A stretch of DNA of 64,000 nt from Proteus mirabilis ATCC 29906 (GCF_000160755.1 NZ_GG668576.1:1332031-1396030); one strand, 5' to 3'; counted from the first letter of the stretch, positions 9,392-19,798 are shown. Notes: generated by a model from the sequence alone, not told the origin. Translations and numbers: made by a program.

Positions 9392-10171
9392 TTACGCTGT
9401 CTTATCGTCCACGATGATAACGTCGATTTTATGATCTTTCAGTTCCTGAACATACTCATCAGGAATACCTGAATCCGTCACTAACACATCAATATCACCA
9501 AACTCTCTGATCATATGACAGCTGCGTTTACCGAATTTCGTAGAATCTGCAACCGCAATAATCGTTTCTGAGATATCACACATTAAACGGTTAAGACTGG
9601 CTTCCTGTTCATTGTGAGTAGTGATACCAACACGTAAATCAAATCCGTCAACACCAAGAAAAACCTTATCGAAACGGTAATTTCTTAGACTATTTTCAGC
9701 TTGTGAGCCAGAAAAAGACAATGCACTTTTTCGCAATACACCACCTGTCATTAAAACTTCAACACCTGTGGTATTTGCTAACTCCATTGCGACATCCAGA
9801 CCGTTAGTCATGACGACTACATTTTCGCGCGACTTTAAATGTGTCGCGATTTCGCGTGTAGTTGTCCCCGAGTCAAGAATGACGGTGTCTCCATCCTTTA
9901 TCAGCGTTGCGGCAGCTTTCCCGATTAATGTTTTAATGCCCGCATTTTGTCCACGTTTTTCATGGATACTCAGTTCAGCAATAAAGCCTGTATTAGGAAT
10001 TGCTGCGCCATGAGAGCGAACGATATAGCCATTTTTCTCAAGAAAACTTAGATCGCTGCGGATAGTGACACTTGAGACTTTAAATAATTCAGCGAGATCT
10101 TCGACTCTGGTTTTGCCCTGTTGGTTAACCATATCGAGGATTTCCATACGCCTCTCAACTGCCGCTTTCAC
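9392..10171 (-). CDS. agaR: DeoR-family transcriptional repressor AgaR
   Basis: DNA-binding regulator of the aga/kdu locus. It has 259 aa: an N-terminal winged helix-turn-helix (RVEDLAELFKVSSVTIRSDL) and a C-terminal DeoR sugar-phosphate-sensing domain (DSGTTTREIA; MTNGLDVAMELA; LGVDGFD; VADSTKFGKRS). It starts with GTG at 10171 with TAAGGAG upstream. It is the first gene of the minus operon, so probably autoregulated. Operator-like CTTTC repeats lie just upstream and at both plus-strand promoters. The inducer in this organism is unknown; in the family it is a phosphorylated sugar. Confidence 0.9.
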   Translation of the reverse strand: MKAAVERRMEILDMVNQQGKTRVEDLAELFKVSSVTIRSDLSFLEKNGYIVRSHGAAIPNTGFIAELSIHEKRGQNAGIKTLIGKAAATLIKDGDTVILDSGTTTREIATHLKSRENVVVMTNGLDVAMELANTTGVEVLMTGGVLRKSALSFSGSQAENSLRNYRFDKVFLGVDGFDLRVGITTHNEQEASLNRLMCDISETIIAVADSTKFGKRSCHMIREFGDIDVLVTDSGIPDEYVQELKDHKIDVIIVDDKTA

Positions 10172-10200
10172 TTTCGTCTCCTTACGAAACCAAAAGATTT

Positions 10201-10220
10201 ACTTTCGATTGATTTCGAAT
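10201..10220. promoter_or_regulatory. AgaR-like operator upstream of agaR
   Basis: actttcgattgatttcgaat: two TTTCGA half-sites 10 bp apart (one helical turn). It resembles the repeated TTTC pattern of E. coli AgaR operators. It lies just downstream of the predicted minus-strand promoter, a repressing position. Related copies are at 10604, 15133 and 15186. Confidence 0.6.
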
Positions 10221-10222
10221 GT

Positions 10223-10250
10223 AGTTTACTACGCCAAATTTAACCGACAA
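10223..10250 (-). promoter_or_regulatory. Predicted sigma-70 promoter of the aga/kdu operon
   Basis: On the minus strand: -35 TTGTCG (10245-10250), 16-bp spacer, -10 TAAACT (10223-10228). The start point would fall near 10215, inside the AgaR-like site and about 45 bp before the agaR GTG. Confidence 0.5.
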
Positions 10251-10267
10251 CGCAAAAAAACAAAACT

Positions 10268-10283
10268 TTTGATCTCTTTCACA
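10268..10283 (-). promoter_or_regulatory. CRP-like site, minus-strand operon
   Basis: On the minus strand, TGTGA-N6-TCAAA matches 9 of the 10 conserved bases of the CRP consensus. Its centre is about 60 bp upstream of the predicted start point, the class I activator position. The rest of the 536-bp divergent region (10172-10707) is A/T-rich and holds no gene that I can support. Confidence 0.55.
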
Positions 10284-10603
10284 AAGTTTCGATTTAACTG
10301 TCGATTGCTTACGATTATTTTCGTGTCATGTCAATGATAGCCTTGAGGGCATCAGTTTCCAATAAATAAAATGATATAAGGTAATGTCACTCTTATGATT
10401 ACACCATATATAGCTATATAAAATGCCATGAAATAGAGTTAATAGCGAAATATTTCACAAAAATCAGATTAAAAATTCAAAATGATTATTTATTTTCGAA
10501 AAATAAAAGAGTCATATCGCTCAAATAATCAAAAGAACACGAAATTATCGCCATGAGAACATCGTTAAATTGAAAATTATTGTGTTATATACTTATCAAT
10601 AAA

Positions 10604-10622
10604 CTTTCATTTACTTTCGATA
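10604..10622. promoter_or_regulatory. AgaR-like operator upstream of anSME
   Basis: ctttcatttactttcgata: two CTTTC half-sites 10 bp apart. It is nearly identical over its first 15 bases to the site at 15133 in front of kbaY (one base differs), which argues for a shared repressor. Confidence 0.6.
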
Positions 10623-10631
10623 TTCTATATT

Positions 10632-10674
10632 TGTGATTTTAATCTCTTTTGTTTTGTAAAAATTTACGTAATGT
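10632..10674 (+). promoter_or_regulatory. CRP-like site and -10 element of the anSME promoter
   Basis: TGTGA-N6-TCTCT at 10632-10647 has one perfect and one partial CRP half-site. A -10 candidate TAATGT lies at 10669-10674 with no good -35. The site centre is about 42 bp upstream of the implied start, the class II CRP position, which would compensate for the weak -35. Confidence 0.4.
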
Positions 10675-10707
10675 AACAGGATAAAAAATAAACTCAGGAA
10701 ATAAATA

Positions 10708-11943
10708 ATGGCATCAAATCAACCTGCTTTATTTCATATGATGGCAAAGCCGACAAGCTACCACTGTAATATTAAATGTGAATATTGCTTTTATCTGGAA
10801 AAAGAAAATATTTTTCAAGATGAGACAAAAGAAACAGGCCATACAGTGATGCCTGATGGTGTACTTCGTCGTTATATTAAAGACTATATTCAGTCACACA
10901 GTGGCGATCAGGTTGATTTTGCTTGGCAAGGTGGTGAACCAACGCTGGCAGGATTAGCTTTCTTTGAGAAAGTGGTCAAATACCAAAAGCAATTTGCTAA
11001 CGGCAAGACAATTACCAATAGTGTACAAACCAATGCGATTGCCATTAATCGCCAATGGGCACAATTCTTTGCTGATAACCACTTTCTATTAGGCGTTTCA
11101 ATTGATGGCATTGAAGCCGTTCACGATAAATATCGTATTTCAGTCAATGGTAGCCCAACATTTGAACGCGTAAAACGCGCCATCAATTTACTAAATGAGT
11201 ATGGTGTTGAATTTAATACATTAACCGTTGTAAATGATCAAAACTGGAATAAAGGAAAAGAGACTTATCAAGCTTTAAAAAATTTAGGTTCAACTTTTTT
11301 TCAATTTATTCCCATAGTCGAAGTGGATAGACGTTTCCCACACACTCATGGCGGACATTATGCTCCCGGTCCTAACGCACAATTAGCGGCTTTCTCTGTT
11401 CCCGCTGAAGGTTACGGAAAATTTATGACCGATATATTCAATGAATGGATACGCCAAGGTGATGTAGGAAAAATATACATTCGCTTATTTGATAGCTTAT
11501 TAGGGACATGGATGGGATATCCTGCATCAACATGTATTCAATCTAAAACTTGTGGTCAAGCATTAATTATTGAAGCCAATGGTGATGTTTACTCTTGTGA
11601 TCACTATGTTTATCCCGCTAATAATTTAGGCAACATACAACTAACAAGTCTTACACAGCTTGCAACATCAAAAACACAGCAACGCTTTGGTCAAAATAAA
11701 TACGATAAACAAACCAACCTTTGCAAACAGTGTGAAGTGCAAAGCTTATGTTATGGCGGTTGTCCTAAACATCGCATTATTGCTATAGAAGGCGAAAAAT
11801 ATCGCCACAATTATCTATGTCACTCTTATAAAAAAATATTTCATCACACGGCAATCGGCATGCAATTAATGCGTCAAGCGATAGCTCGTGGAGGCCTTGC
11901 CAGTGATGCACTTGGGGCGATGCAAAAAAACTATCTCAAGTGA
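10708..11943 (+). CDS. Anaerobic sulfatase-maturating enzyme (radical SAM/SPASM)
   Basis: Oxidises the active-site Cys (or Ser) of sulfatases to formylglycine, without oxygen, before export. It has 411 aa. The radical SAM cluster motif is C20-NIK-C24-EY-C27, followed by FAWQGGEPTLAG. The C-terminal SPASM region carries further clusters: TCIQSKTCGQALIIEANGDV, SCDHYV, and NLCKQCEVQSLCYGGCPKHR. It is cytoplasmic, with no signal peptide. It is encoded 45 bp before a Cys-type sulfatase, which is almost certainly its client. The pairing also marks the pathway as acting on a sulfated substrate. Confidence 0.94.
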   Translation: MASNQPALFHMMAKPTSYHCNIKCEYCFYLEKENIFQDETKETGHTVMPDGVLRRYIKDYIQSHSGDQVDFAWQGGEPTLAGLAFFEKVVKYQKQFANGKTITNSVQTNAIAINRQWAQFFADNHFLLGVSIDGIEAVHDKYRISVNGSPTFERVKRAINLLNEYGVEFNTLTVVNDQNWNKGKETYQALKNLGSTFFQFIPIVEVDRRFPHTHGGHYAPGPNAQLAAFSVPAEGYGKFMTDIFNEWIRQGDVGKIYIRLFDSLLGTWMGYPASTCIQSKTCGQALIIEANGDVYSCDHYVYPANNLGNIQLTSLTQLATSKTQQRFGQNKYDKQTNLCKQCEVQSLCYGGCPKHRIIAIEGEKYRHNYLCHSYKKIFHHTAIGMQLMRQAIARGGLASDALGAMQKNYLK

Positions 11944-11988
11944 CTCTTATTTTATTTTATTTCATTTTATTTATTTTGGAGACAATCT

Positions 11989-13599
11989 GTGACCTTACCT
12001 TTTGTTAAAAAAAGCATACTCGCGGGGATCATTGCCACGTCATGTTTAAGCCTTCCAATATCAGCCCATGCTGGTGGCACACCTGAAAAACCGAATGTAC
12101 TGTTAATCGTAATGGATGATTTAGGCACAGGACAACTTGATTTTGTACTGGATACCTTAGATGTAGATGCGTTAGCTCAGCGACCAACACCTCCTCGTTA
12201 TAAAGGTGATATCAATAAAATGATAGAAGCCGCACGTATTGCGATGCCTAATGTCAGTGATATGGCAGAAAACGGTGCAAAAATGACTAATGCATTTGTA
12301 GCTCATCCCGTTTGTGGCCCTTCTCGTGCAGGTATCTTTACAGGACGCTCACCCGCCAGTTTTGGTACTTACAGCAATGATGATGCCATTTTAGGTATAC
12401 CCCAAGATATCAAATTGTTACCCTCACTTTTCCAAGAAAATGGCTATGCCACTGCCAGCATTGGTAAATGGCATAATGCAAAAGTTATCCGTAAACCGAA
12501 AATAAATGAAAATAAACAAACCCGTGATTATCACGACAATATGATCTCAACCCCTGAAGCGGGTTATGCGCCTCATGAGCGGGGCTTTGATTACGCCTTT
12601 AGTTATTATGCATCAGGTGTTGCCTTATGGAATTCGCCTGCATTTTGGCGTAATGGTGTCAATGTTCCTGCTCCGGGTTACACCACCCATCTATTAACGG
12701 ATGAAACACTAAAATTTATTGATGAACATAAAGATAAACCTTTTTTTATCAATCTTTCTTATAGCGTTCCACACATACCGTTAGAGCAAGCATCTCCTGC
12801 TAAGTATATGGATAAATTTGATACAGGGAATGTGGAGGCAGATAAATATTTTGCCGCCTTAAATGCAGCAGATGAAGGTATTGGACAAATCATTGCGAAA
12901 TTAAAAGAAAATGGTGAGCTAGAAAATACATTAATTTTTTTCTTATCTGATAATGGTGCAGTTAATGAATCCCCCATGCCCATGAATGCCATGGATAGAG
13001 GCTTTAAGGGCCAGATGTTTAATGGTGGAGTTAGAGTACCTTTTATTGCTTATCAACCCGGAACTATTCCCGCGGGAACAAAAAGCGATGCGATGATCTC
13101 CGCACTTGATATTTTGCCAACCGCGTTACAAGTCGCTGATATTCAAATTCCTGATAGCCTGCAAGTAGAAGGTAAAAATATTATGCCATTGCTTAAAGGT
13201 GAAACAACGCGTTCGCCTCATGCTTATCTGTATTGGGCAGGCCCCGGCACTAAGCATTATAGTGAAGAAAACCAAGAGTTTTGGCATGGTTATCATCAAT
13301 GGATCACCTATCAACGTCAAACGCCTCCAGTAAACCCTAACTTAGAGAAACTGTCTAAAGGTGCTTGGGCAGTGCGTGATGGTGAATGGGCGCTCTATTT
13401 TTATGATGATGGTAAAAATCAACCACAGCTTTTTAACGATAACACCGATCCTGGCGAATCAATCGATTTGGCAAAACAAAATCCACAAAAAGTGGCTGAA
13501 CTAAAAAATGCGTATTACCAGTGGATCAAAGATAAACCTAAACCTGTTATTTGGGGGCAAGATCACTATCAAATACTAGTAGATTCAGCCAAACCTTAA
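11989..13599 (+). CDS. Secreted formylglycine-dependent sulfatase
   Basis: Hydrolyses a sulfate ester, probably on a chondroitin/dermatan-type saccharide, in the periplasm. It has 536 aa. The Sec signal peptide has cleavage predicted after AHA (residue 28). A metal-binding DD lies at 43-44. The modification motif is C109-G-P-S-R, with TGR at 118-120, and LIFFLSDNGA is a second metal-site block. It starts with GTG, GGAGA upstream. It follows anSME in one transcript. Position specificity (4-O, 6-O or 2-O) cannot be read from the sequence, and an unrelated sulfate ester remains possible. Confidence 0.9.
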   Translation: MTLPFVKKSILAGIIATSCLSLPISAHAGGTPEKPNVLLIVMDDLGTGQLDFVLDTLDVDALAQRPTPPRYKGDINKMIEAARIAMPNVSDMAENGAKMTNAFVAHPVCGPSRAGIFTGRSPASFGTYSNDDAILGIPQDIKLLPSLFQENGYATASIGKWHNAKVIRKPKINENKQTRDYHDNMISTPEAGYAPHERGFDYAFSYYASGVALWNSPAFWRNGVNVPAPGYTTHLLTDETLKFIDEHKDKPFFINLSYSVPHIPLEQASPAKYMDKFDTGNVEADKYFAALNAADEGIGQIIAKLKENGELENTLIFFLSDNGAVNESPMPMNAMDRGFKGQMFNGGVRVPFIAYQPGTIPAGTKSDAMISALDILPTALQVADIQIPDSLQVEGKNIMPLLKGETTRSPHAYLYWAGPGTKHYSEENQEFWHGYHQWITYQRQTPPVNPNLEKLSKGAWAVRDGEWALYFYDDGKNQPQLFNDNTDPGESIDLAKQNPQKVAELKNAYYQWIKDKPKPVIWGQDHYQILVDSAKP

Positions 13600-13652
13600 A
13601 CTCAACTTCCGTTTTGTTTCGCAAGGATGCGTCTTTTTTCTGAGATACGAAA

Positions 13653-15128
13653 ATGGTTATTGAAATTGCATCTAAACCACGGCCTAAACTGCCTTATGAG
13701 CACCCTGATGTAAAAATTTATCAACGCTTATTTAAAGAAAACATAATCCGGCGATTAGTCAGAAAATCGGCTTATCACCGTCATGATAATGCTATTGCTG
13801 ATTTTTTTAAGGATGAAACACACTCTCTTTTTTCGCTCTGTGAAAGACTTACTCAGTATATTACAGAAGCTTTTCATCACTATCAGGTTTGGGGTTATTC
13901 CCATGCCTATTACCCCGGTAGTCCTGGCCAACAAACCGTCAGAACCGATGCGCTAGAAGGGGTTAGTCGAGTACTTCCTTTACTTGCCGCATGGACAGTA
14001 AATAGCAAAAAAAGCACATTACTAGGTTTAAACCAGCAAATTTACCATTTACCCTCAATGATAAAACAAAGCTTTATTCATGGAACAGATCCTCTTCATA
14101 AAGGCTATTGGGGAAAACTTGAAAATTACGATCAACGAATTTGTGAGGCATCTGATCTCGCTCTTACTCTTTGGATCAGCCGTGAATGGGTTTGGGATAC
14201 GTTATCTTCGGAGATCAAACAGCAAATAATTAACTGGTTTGAACAAGTTAATCACTGCGAAATTGTTGATAATAACTGGCATTTTTTCCCACTAACCGTC
14301 CAATTTGTTATTAAAGCACTGACAGGTAAAGATACCATTGCCCATTGGCGTTATGAAAGATTAAAAGAATTTTATGTCGGTGATGGATGGTTTCGTGATG
14401 GGGCAAAAGGTAATTATGATTACTACAATGCGTGGGGATTTTATTATTCTCTTTATTGGCTAGCGCAAATTGATCCACAATTTGATCATGATTTTATTAC
14501 TCAATCCCTGAATAATTTTAATCAACACTACCTTTATTTTATCACCCCAAAAGGTATTCCTTTTTTTGGTCGTAGTGCTTGTTATCGTCTTGCTGTTTCT
14601 GCGCCATTACTCGCAGGCGTTGATTTACAATGCCCTTTTGTCAAAGTTGGAGAGGCTAAACGGGCTTTTGAAAGCAGCTTACGTTATTTTATTTCTCAAG
14701 GTGCACTCAAAAATGGCGCTCCCACTCAAGGGCTATTTAATCATGATGCTCGTTTAGTTGATAATTACAGTGGTCCAGCAAGCTCTTTTTGGTCATTACG
14801 GGCTGTCATTATCGCTCTTTATTGTGCTGATCGTATTAATTTATGGCAAGCACCATCACTTCCTTTACCTATCGAAAAAAATGACTTTCGTTTCGAAATA
14901 CCCGCTATCCAAGCATCAATTATCGGGGTGAAAGCAACACAAGAAGTCAGTGTTATTTTTCGAGAGGATTATACACAACAACAATCACCTTTAACTCGCC
15001 GTTTAGAAAAACAAACGCGAGTACAAAAAATCACAGAAACTGTAATTGGACAATCAAGACGCCCTAAAAACAACCTATTACGCAAAGGAGTCACCAGTTA
15101 CAGTTCTAAAATGACACATTTCTTCTGA
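13653..15128 (+). CDS. DUF2264-family protein
   Basis: A 491-aa protein with no signal peptide, so probably cytoplasmic. It resembles DUF2264: the block DGWFRDGAKGNYDYYNAWGF near residues 244-263, the Trp/Tyr-rich N-terminal part (QVWGYSHAYYPGSPGQ), and alternating helices suggest an alpha/alpha toroid related to polysaccharide hydrolases and lyases. The reaction is not known to me. It is third in the anSME-sulfatase transcript, 53 bp after the sulfatase. It may process larger oligosaccharides or cleave an imported saccharide that the GH105 enzyme cannot. Confidence 0.7.
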   Translation: MVIEIASKPRPKLPYEHPDVKIYQRLFKENIIRRLVRKSAYHRHDNAIADFFKDETHSLFSLCERLTQYITEAFHHYQVWGYSHAYYPGSPGQQTVRTDALEGVSRVLPLLAAWTVNSKKSTLLGLNQQIYHLPSMIKQSFIHGTDPLHKGYWGKLENYDQRICEASDLALTLWISREWVWDTLSSEIKQQIINWFEQVNHCEIVDNNWHFFPLTVQFVIKALTGKDTIAHWRYERLKEFYVGDGWFRDGAKGNYDYYNAWGFYYSLYWLAQIDPQFDHDFITQSLNNFNQHYLYFITPKGIPFFGRSACYRLAVSAPLLAGVDLQCPFVKVGEAKRAFESSLRYFISQGALKNGAPTQGLFNHDARLVDNYSGPASSFWSLRAVIIALYCADRINLWQAPSLPLPIEKNDFRFEIPAIQASIIGVKATQEVSVIFREDYTQQQSPLTRRLEKQTRVQKITETVIGQSRRPKNNLLRKGVTSYSSKMTHFF

Positions 15129-15132
15129 CTTA

Positions 15133-15150
15133 CTTTCATTTGCTTTCGGT
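15133..15150. promoter_or_regulatory. AgaR-like operator, distal copy before kbaY
   Basis: ctttcatttgctttcggt: two CTTTC half-sites with 10-bp spacing, 14 of its first 15 bases shared with the site at 10604. It begins 5 bp after the DUF2264 stop. Confidence 0.6.
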
Positions 15151-15166
15151 GCGAAGGGAATAAAAA

Positions 15167-15182
15167 TGTGATTTAGATCTTT
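15167..15182 (+). promoter_or_regulatory. CRP-like site before kbaY
   Basis: AAATGTGATTTAGATC matches the left half and centre of the 22-bp CRP consensus. The right half (TCTTT) is weaker. A -10 candidate TATTAT at 15204-15209 would put the site centre about 41 bp upstream of transcription start (class II). Confidence 0.55.
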
Positions 15183-15185
15183 TAC

Positions 15186-15230
15186 CTTTCTATTTCTTTC
15201 GTTTATTATTAATCGTAATTAAACGAAAGA
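15186..15230. promoter_or_regulatory. AgaR-like operator with perfect inverted repeat before kbaY
   Basis: ctttctatttctttcgttta carries direct CTTTC half-sites. The element tctttcgttta (15195-15205) is repeated exactly in inverse at 15220-15230 with a 14-nt spacer, ending 12 bp before the kbaY ATG. It covers the predicted -10 and start, so it should be a strong operator. Confidence 0.6.
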
Positions 15231-15233
15231 TGA

Positions 15234-17045
<1,812 letters not shown>

Positions 17046-17065
<20 letters not shown>

Positions 17066-17684
17066 TACACTTTCAGTACTGAAAGTGATCCCCGTGATCC
17101 AAATTAATCGCGCCGAAGATGCAATTTGGCTGGGTGAAATACTAACCCAAAATCAATTACCTATTGCTGAAATTACCTTTCGTACTCCAGCAGCCGCCAA
17201 AGCAATAAAGCTGATGAGAGAACACTTTCCTGAGCTTATTCTTTGTGCGGGTACCGTATTAACAGCGCAACAAGCTGATATAGCAAAAGAAGCGGGTGCA
17301 AGCTTTGTTATTTCTCCCGGTTATAATCCAAAAACCGTCGATTATTGCCTTCATAATGGCATTGATATTGTGCCTGGAATAAATAACCCAAGCCAAATTG
17401 AAGTTGCTCTTGAGCGGGGTTTAACCTTGCTAAAATTTTTCCCAGCAGAAGCTTCTGGTGGAGTAAAAATGCTAAAAGCAATGGCGGCACCTTACTCTCA
17501 AGTTCAATTTATGCCTACTGGAGGAATTAGTCTAAACAATGTTAGTGATTACCTCGCTATCGGGCAAGTTATCGCATGTGGTGGCAGTTGGATTGCTACT
17601 ACTGAGGCAATTGATAATCAAGACAAACAGACTATTGCTCGCAATATTCAAAATATCCATTCATTACTTAAGAATAAAGGATAA
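17046..17684 (+). CDS. eda: KDPG aldolase (2-keto-3-deoxy-6-phosphogluconate aldolase)
   Basis: Class I aldolase splitting KDPG into pyruvate and glyceraldehyde-3-P, ending the uronate branch. It has 212 aa, like E. coli Eda (213). The Schiff-base Lys130 lies in LLKFFPAEASGG and Glu42 in IAEITFRT. A phosphate-binding PTGGIS is present. I chose the ATG at 17046 (AAGGATAACC upstream); it overlaps kdgK by 20 bp, and the longer in-frame extension has no ribosome binding site. It may be a paralogue of a housekeeping eda elsewhere. Confidence 0.93.
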
Positions 17685-17689
17685 ACAAA

Positions 17690-18271
17690 ATGAAACAGGT
17701 TGCCGTTTTATTGGCTGATGGTTTTGAAGAAGGTGAAGCGGTTGTTTTTATTGATATCATGCGTCGCCTTGATATTCATGTAGATGTACTTTCTTGCATG
17801 GATACACTGGTATTAAACACCTATTTTAACACTAAGATCAGTGCTGATTACCTATTAACCGAAAAATTCACACACAGTTATGACGCAGTAATGATGCCGG
17901 GTGGTCCTAAAGGTACAGATCGTCTATGTGCAAATTCACTCGTGATTGATTTTATTAAACGCCATATTGCACAAGACAAATACATTTGTGCTCTATGCTC
18001 TTCCGGTGCAAAAGTATTAGCAGCACATCATCTTCTTGAAGGTCGTTATTACAGCACTGGTGATAAACTTGCTGATAAATATGATGATGGTCATTATCTT
18101 GACCAAGATGTTGTTGTTGATGGGAAATTTATCAGTGCCAAAGGATTAGGTGTTAGCTTTGAATTTGCCTTTACGGTAGCTAAATATTTGCTCAGTGACA
18201 ATGTAGAAAAAGTAGATTGGCAAGCTAATCACATTTACTTTAAACATTGGCCGTTGTCTTACCTTGACTAA
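17690..18271 (+). CDS. DJ-1/PfpI (YajL-like) family protein
   Basis: A 193-aa DJ-1 fold protein with the nucleophile elbow ICALCSSGAKVLA (Cys103), the acidic partner in DGFEEGEA (Glu14/15), and MMPGGPKGTDRL. Members act as glyoxalase/deglycase-like enzymes, chaperones or cyanide hydratases; the true reaction here is unknown. It lies 5 bp after eda as the last gene of the operon. I infer a role in handling reactive dicarbonyl intermediates (DKI, DKII, KDG) or damaged sugars. It could instead be an uncharacterised isomerase or hydratase. Confidence 0.8.
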   Translation: MKQVAVLLADGFEEGEAVVFIDIMRRLDIHVDVLSCMDTLVLNTYFNTKISADYLLTEKFTHSYDAVMMPGGPKGTDRLCANSLVIDFIKRHIAQDKYICALCSSGAKVLAAHHLLEGRYYSTGDKLADKYDDGHYLDQDVVVDGKFISAKGLGVSFEFAFTVAKYLLSDNVEKVDWQANHIYFKHWPLSYLD

Positions 18272-18284
18272 ATATTAAATAACT

Positions 18285-18336
18285 AAGCCCTCTTTTTAAA
18301 CCGCCGTTAATAACAGAGCGGTTTATTAGAGGGCTT
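18285..18336. terminator. Strong hairpin between the DJ-1 gene and lad
   Basis: aagccctct pairs with agagggctt, and an inner aaaccgc pairs with gcggttt. It sits between two convergent genes. T-rich DNA follows on the plus strand (ttcatttctt) and T5 lies inside the left arm, so it probably works in both directions. Confidence 0.75.
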
Positions 18337-18359
18337 TCATTTCTTATCAAAAAAAAGAG

Positions 18360-19775
18360 TTAGAAACGATACAGACTAAATGGTTTGGCATCTAATACTG
18401 GTTTTTTGCCTAATAATAAATCTGCTGTAATTTCTGCTGATACAGGGCTTTCAGTCATTCCCCAACCTGTTGCAGTATTAATAACTAGACCTGGATACTC
18501 TTTAACATCAGAGATAATTGGGTTTTCATCTGGTGCAATCGCCATCGCACCACTCCACTGATCAATTAACGTTGATTCTTTAAATGCTGGGAACTCTTTT
18601 TTCAGTTTTTCCAGTGAGGCATTTAATTCTGGCAGATCAGGCAGAGCGGTCATATCACGATATTTTTCAAATGGCGACTCTTCATTAAGATCCCAATGTG
18701 TTGATTGCATAAAGGAATTAATCAACTGCTCATTTAACGAAATATGTACTGGGAAATCAGGTAAAGCCAGCAGAGGTAAATATTTATAGCCGTAAGTAAA
18801 TGATTCTTTTACTACCGGAGCAACAATGACACGAGGAGAAGTTGCATACGTTCCATCCGCTTGTTCACGAAAGAAAATTCCGCCGGGTAAAGCAACGTTT
18901 CCACCTGGCGCATTTGGTGCTGCGCTAATTAATTGCTGTGATTGATAAGCAGGTAATGTTGGTACATCAACATTTAGGTTCTGCATAAATAAACGTGACC
19001 AAACACCACCGGCGACAACAACACGAGAGGTTTTAATTGGTCCTTTTTCTGTTACAACATCAGAAATAACACCAGCTTGCGTTTCTAAACCACGGGCTGC
19101 ACAGTTTGTGAAAATTTTGATACCCATTTTTTTGGCATATTCTGCCATCACAAAAGTCGCAACTTCAGGATCGAAACTTCCTGAGTCTTCTTCGAAACCA
19201 GCAATTTTCCAATCAGTGGTAGCGCCACGTAAACGCTGTTTTAACTCAGCGCCTTCAATCATTTTTGTTCTAAATGGAATGTCTGAGCCAACATCTTTGC
19301 TTTTAGCATCAATCCATTTTCTTACGTTTTCTAAATCTTCTTCATCTAAAGGAACTTCTACACGACCTTGTGTACGATAAGTGGTATCAATACCAACTTT
19401 AGCGTTCATCTCACGCCAGCGGTGCTTCCCGAGGTGATGTAATAAGAAGGTTTCATCTGGCATTTTATAGCTAATAGCTTGACCATAGAATCGAGATGAT
19501 TGTTCGCCGGCAATATTTCCTTTTTCAACGATTGTGACAGATAAGCCACGCTCAGCAAGGTTAATCGCGGTCATGATACCTAAAATACCCGCACCAATTA
19601 CAACAACATCATCTTGTTTCGGTAATGGACCGCCAGTTCCCTCAACAAAACCATGTCTCGGCGTACCAGGAACAAAACGCCCTTCTCGCGTTAACATAGG
19701 TGTTAAAACCCCAGCGCCTGCAGCAACAGCAACCACTGTGCCACCAAGAATAAATTTTCTTCTACTTATTGCCAT
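18360..19775 (-). CDS. lad: Membrane-bound L-amino acid deaminase (Proteus Lad type)
   Basis: FAD enzyme converting L-amino acids to alpha-keto acids and ammonia without releasing H2O2, passing electrons to the respiratory chain. It has 471 aa. The N-terminus MAISRRKFILGG is a twin-arginine motif followed by one membrane segment (about 10-27). The dinucleotide-binding motif IGAGILG is at 60-66, and INTATGWGMTESP near the C-terminus is the FAD/active-site end. It looks like the Lad deaminase characterised in P. vulgaris/P. mirabilis, which acts on broad aliphatic and aromatic substrates. The keto acids serve as weak siderophores in Proteus. Confidence 0.96.
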   Translation of the reverse strand: MAISRRKFILGGTVVAVAAGAGVLTPMLTREGRFVPGTPRHGFVEGTGGPLPKQDDVVVIGAGILGIMTAINLAERGLSVTIVEKGNIAGEQSSRFYGQAISYKMPDETFLLHHLGKHRWREMNAKVGIDTTYRTQGRVEVPLDEEDLENVRKWIDAKSKDVGSDIPFRTKMIEGAELKQRLRGATTDWKIAGFEEDSGSFDPEVATFVMAEYAKKMGIKIFTNCAARGLETQAGVISDVVTEKGPIKTSRVVVAGGVWSRLFMQNLNVDVPTLPAYQSQQLISAAPNAPGGNVALPGGIFFREQADGTYATSPRVIVAPVVKESFTYGYKYLPLLALPDFPVHISLNEQLINSFMQSTHWDLNEESPFEKYRDMTALPDLPELNASLEKLKKEFPAFKESTLIDQWSGAMAIAPDENPIISDVKEYPGLVINTATGWGMTESPVSAEITADLLLGKKPVLDAKPFSLYRF

Positions 19776-19798
19776 TTCGAAACAATTCCTTTCATGCA

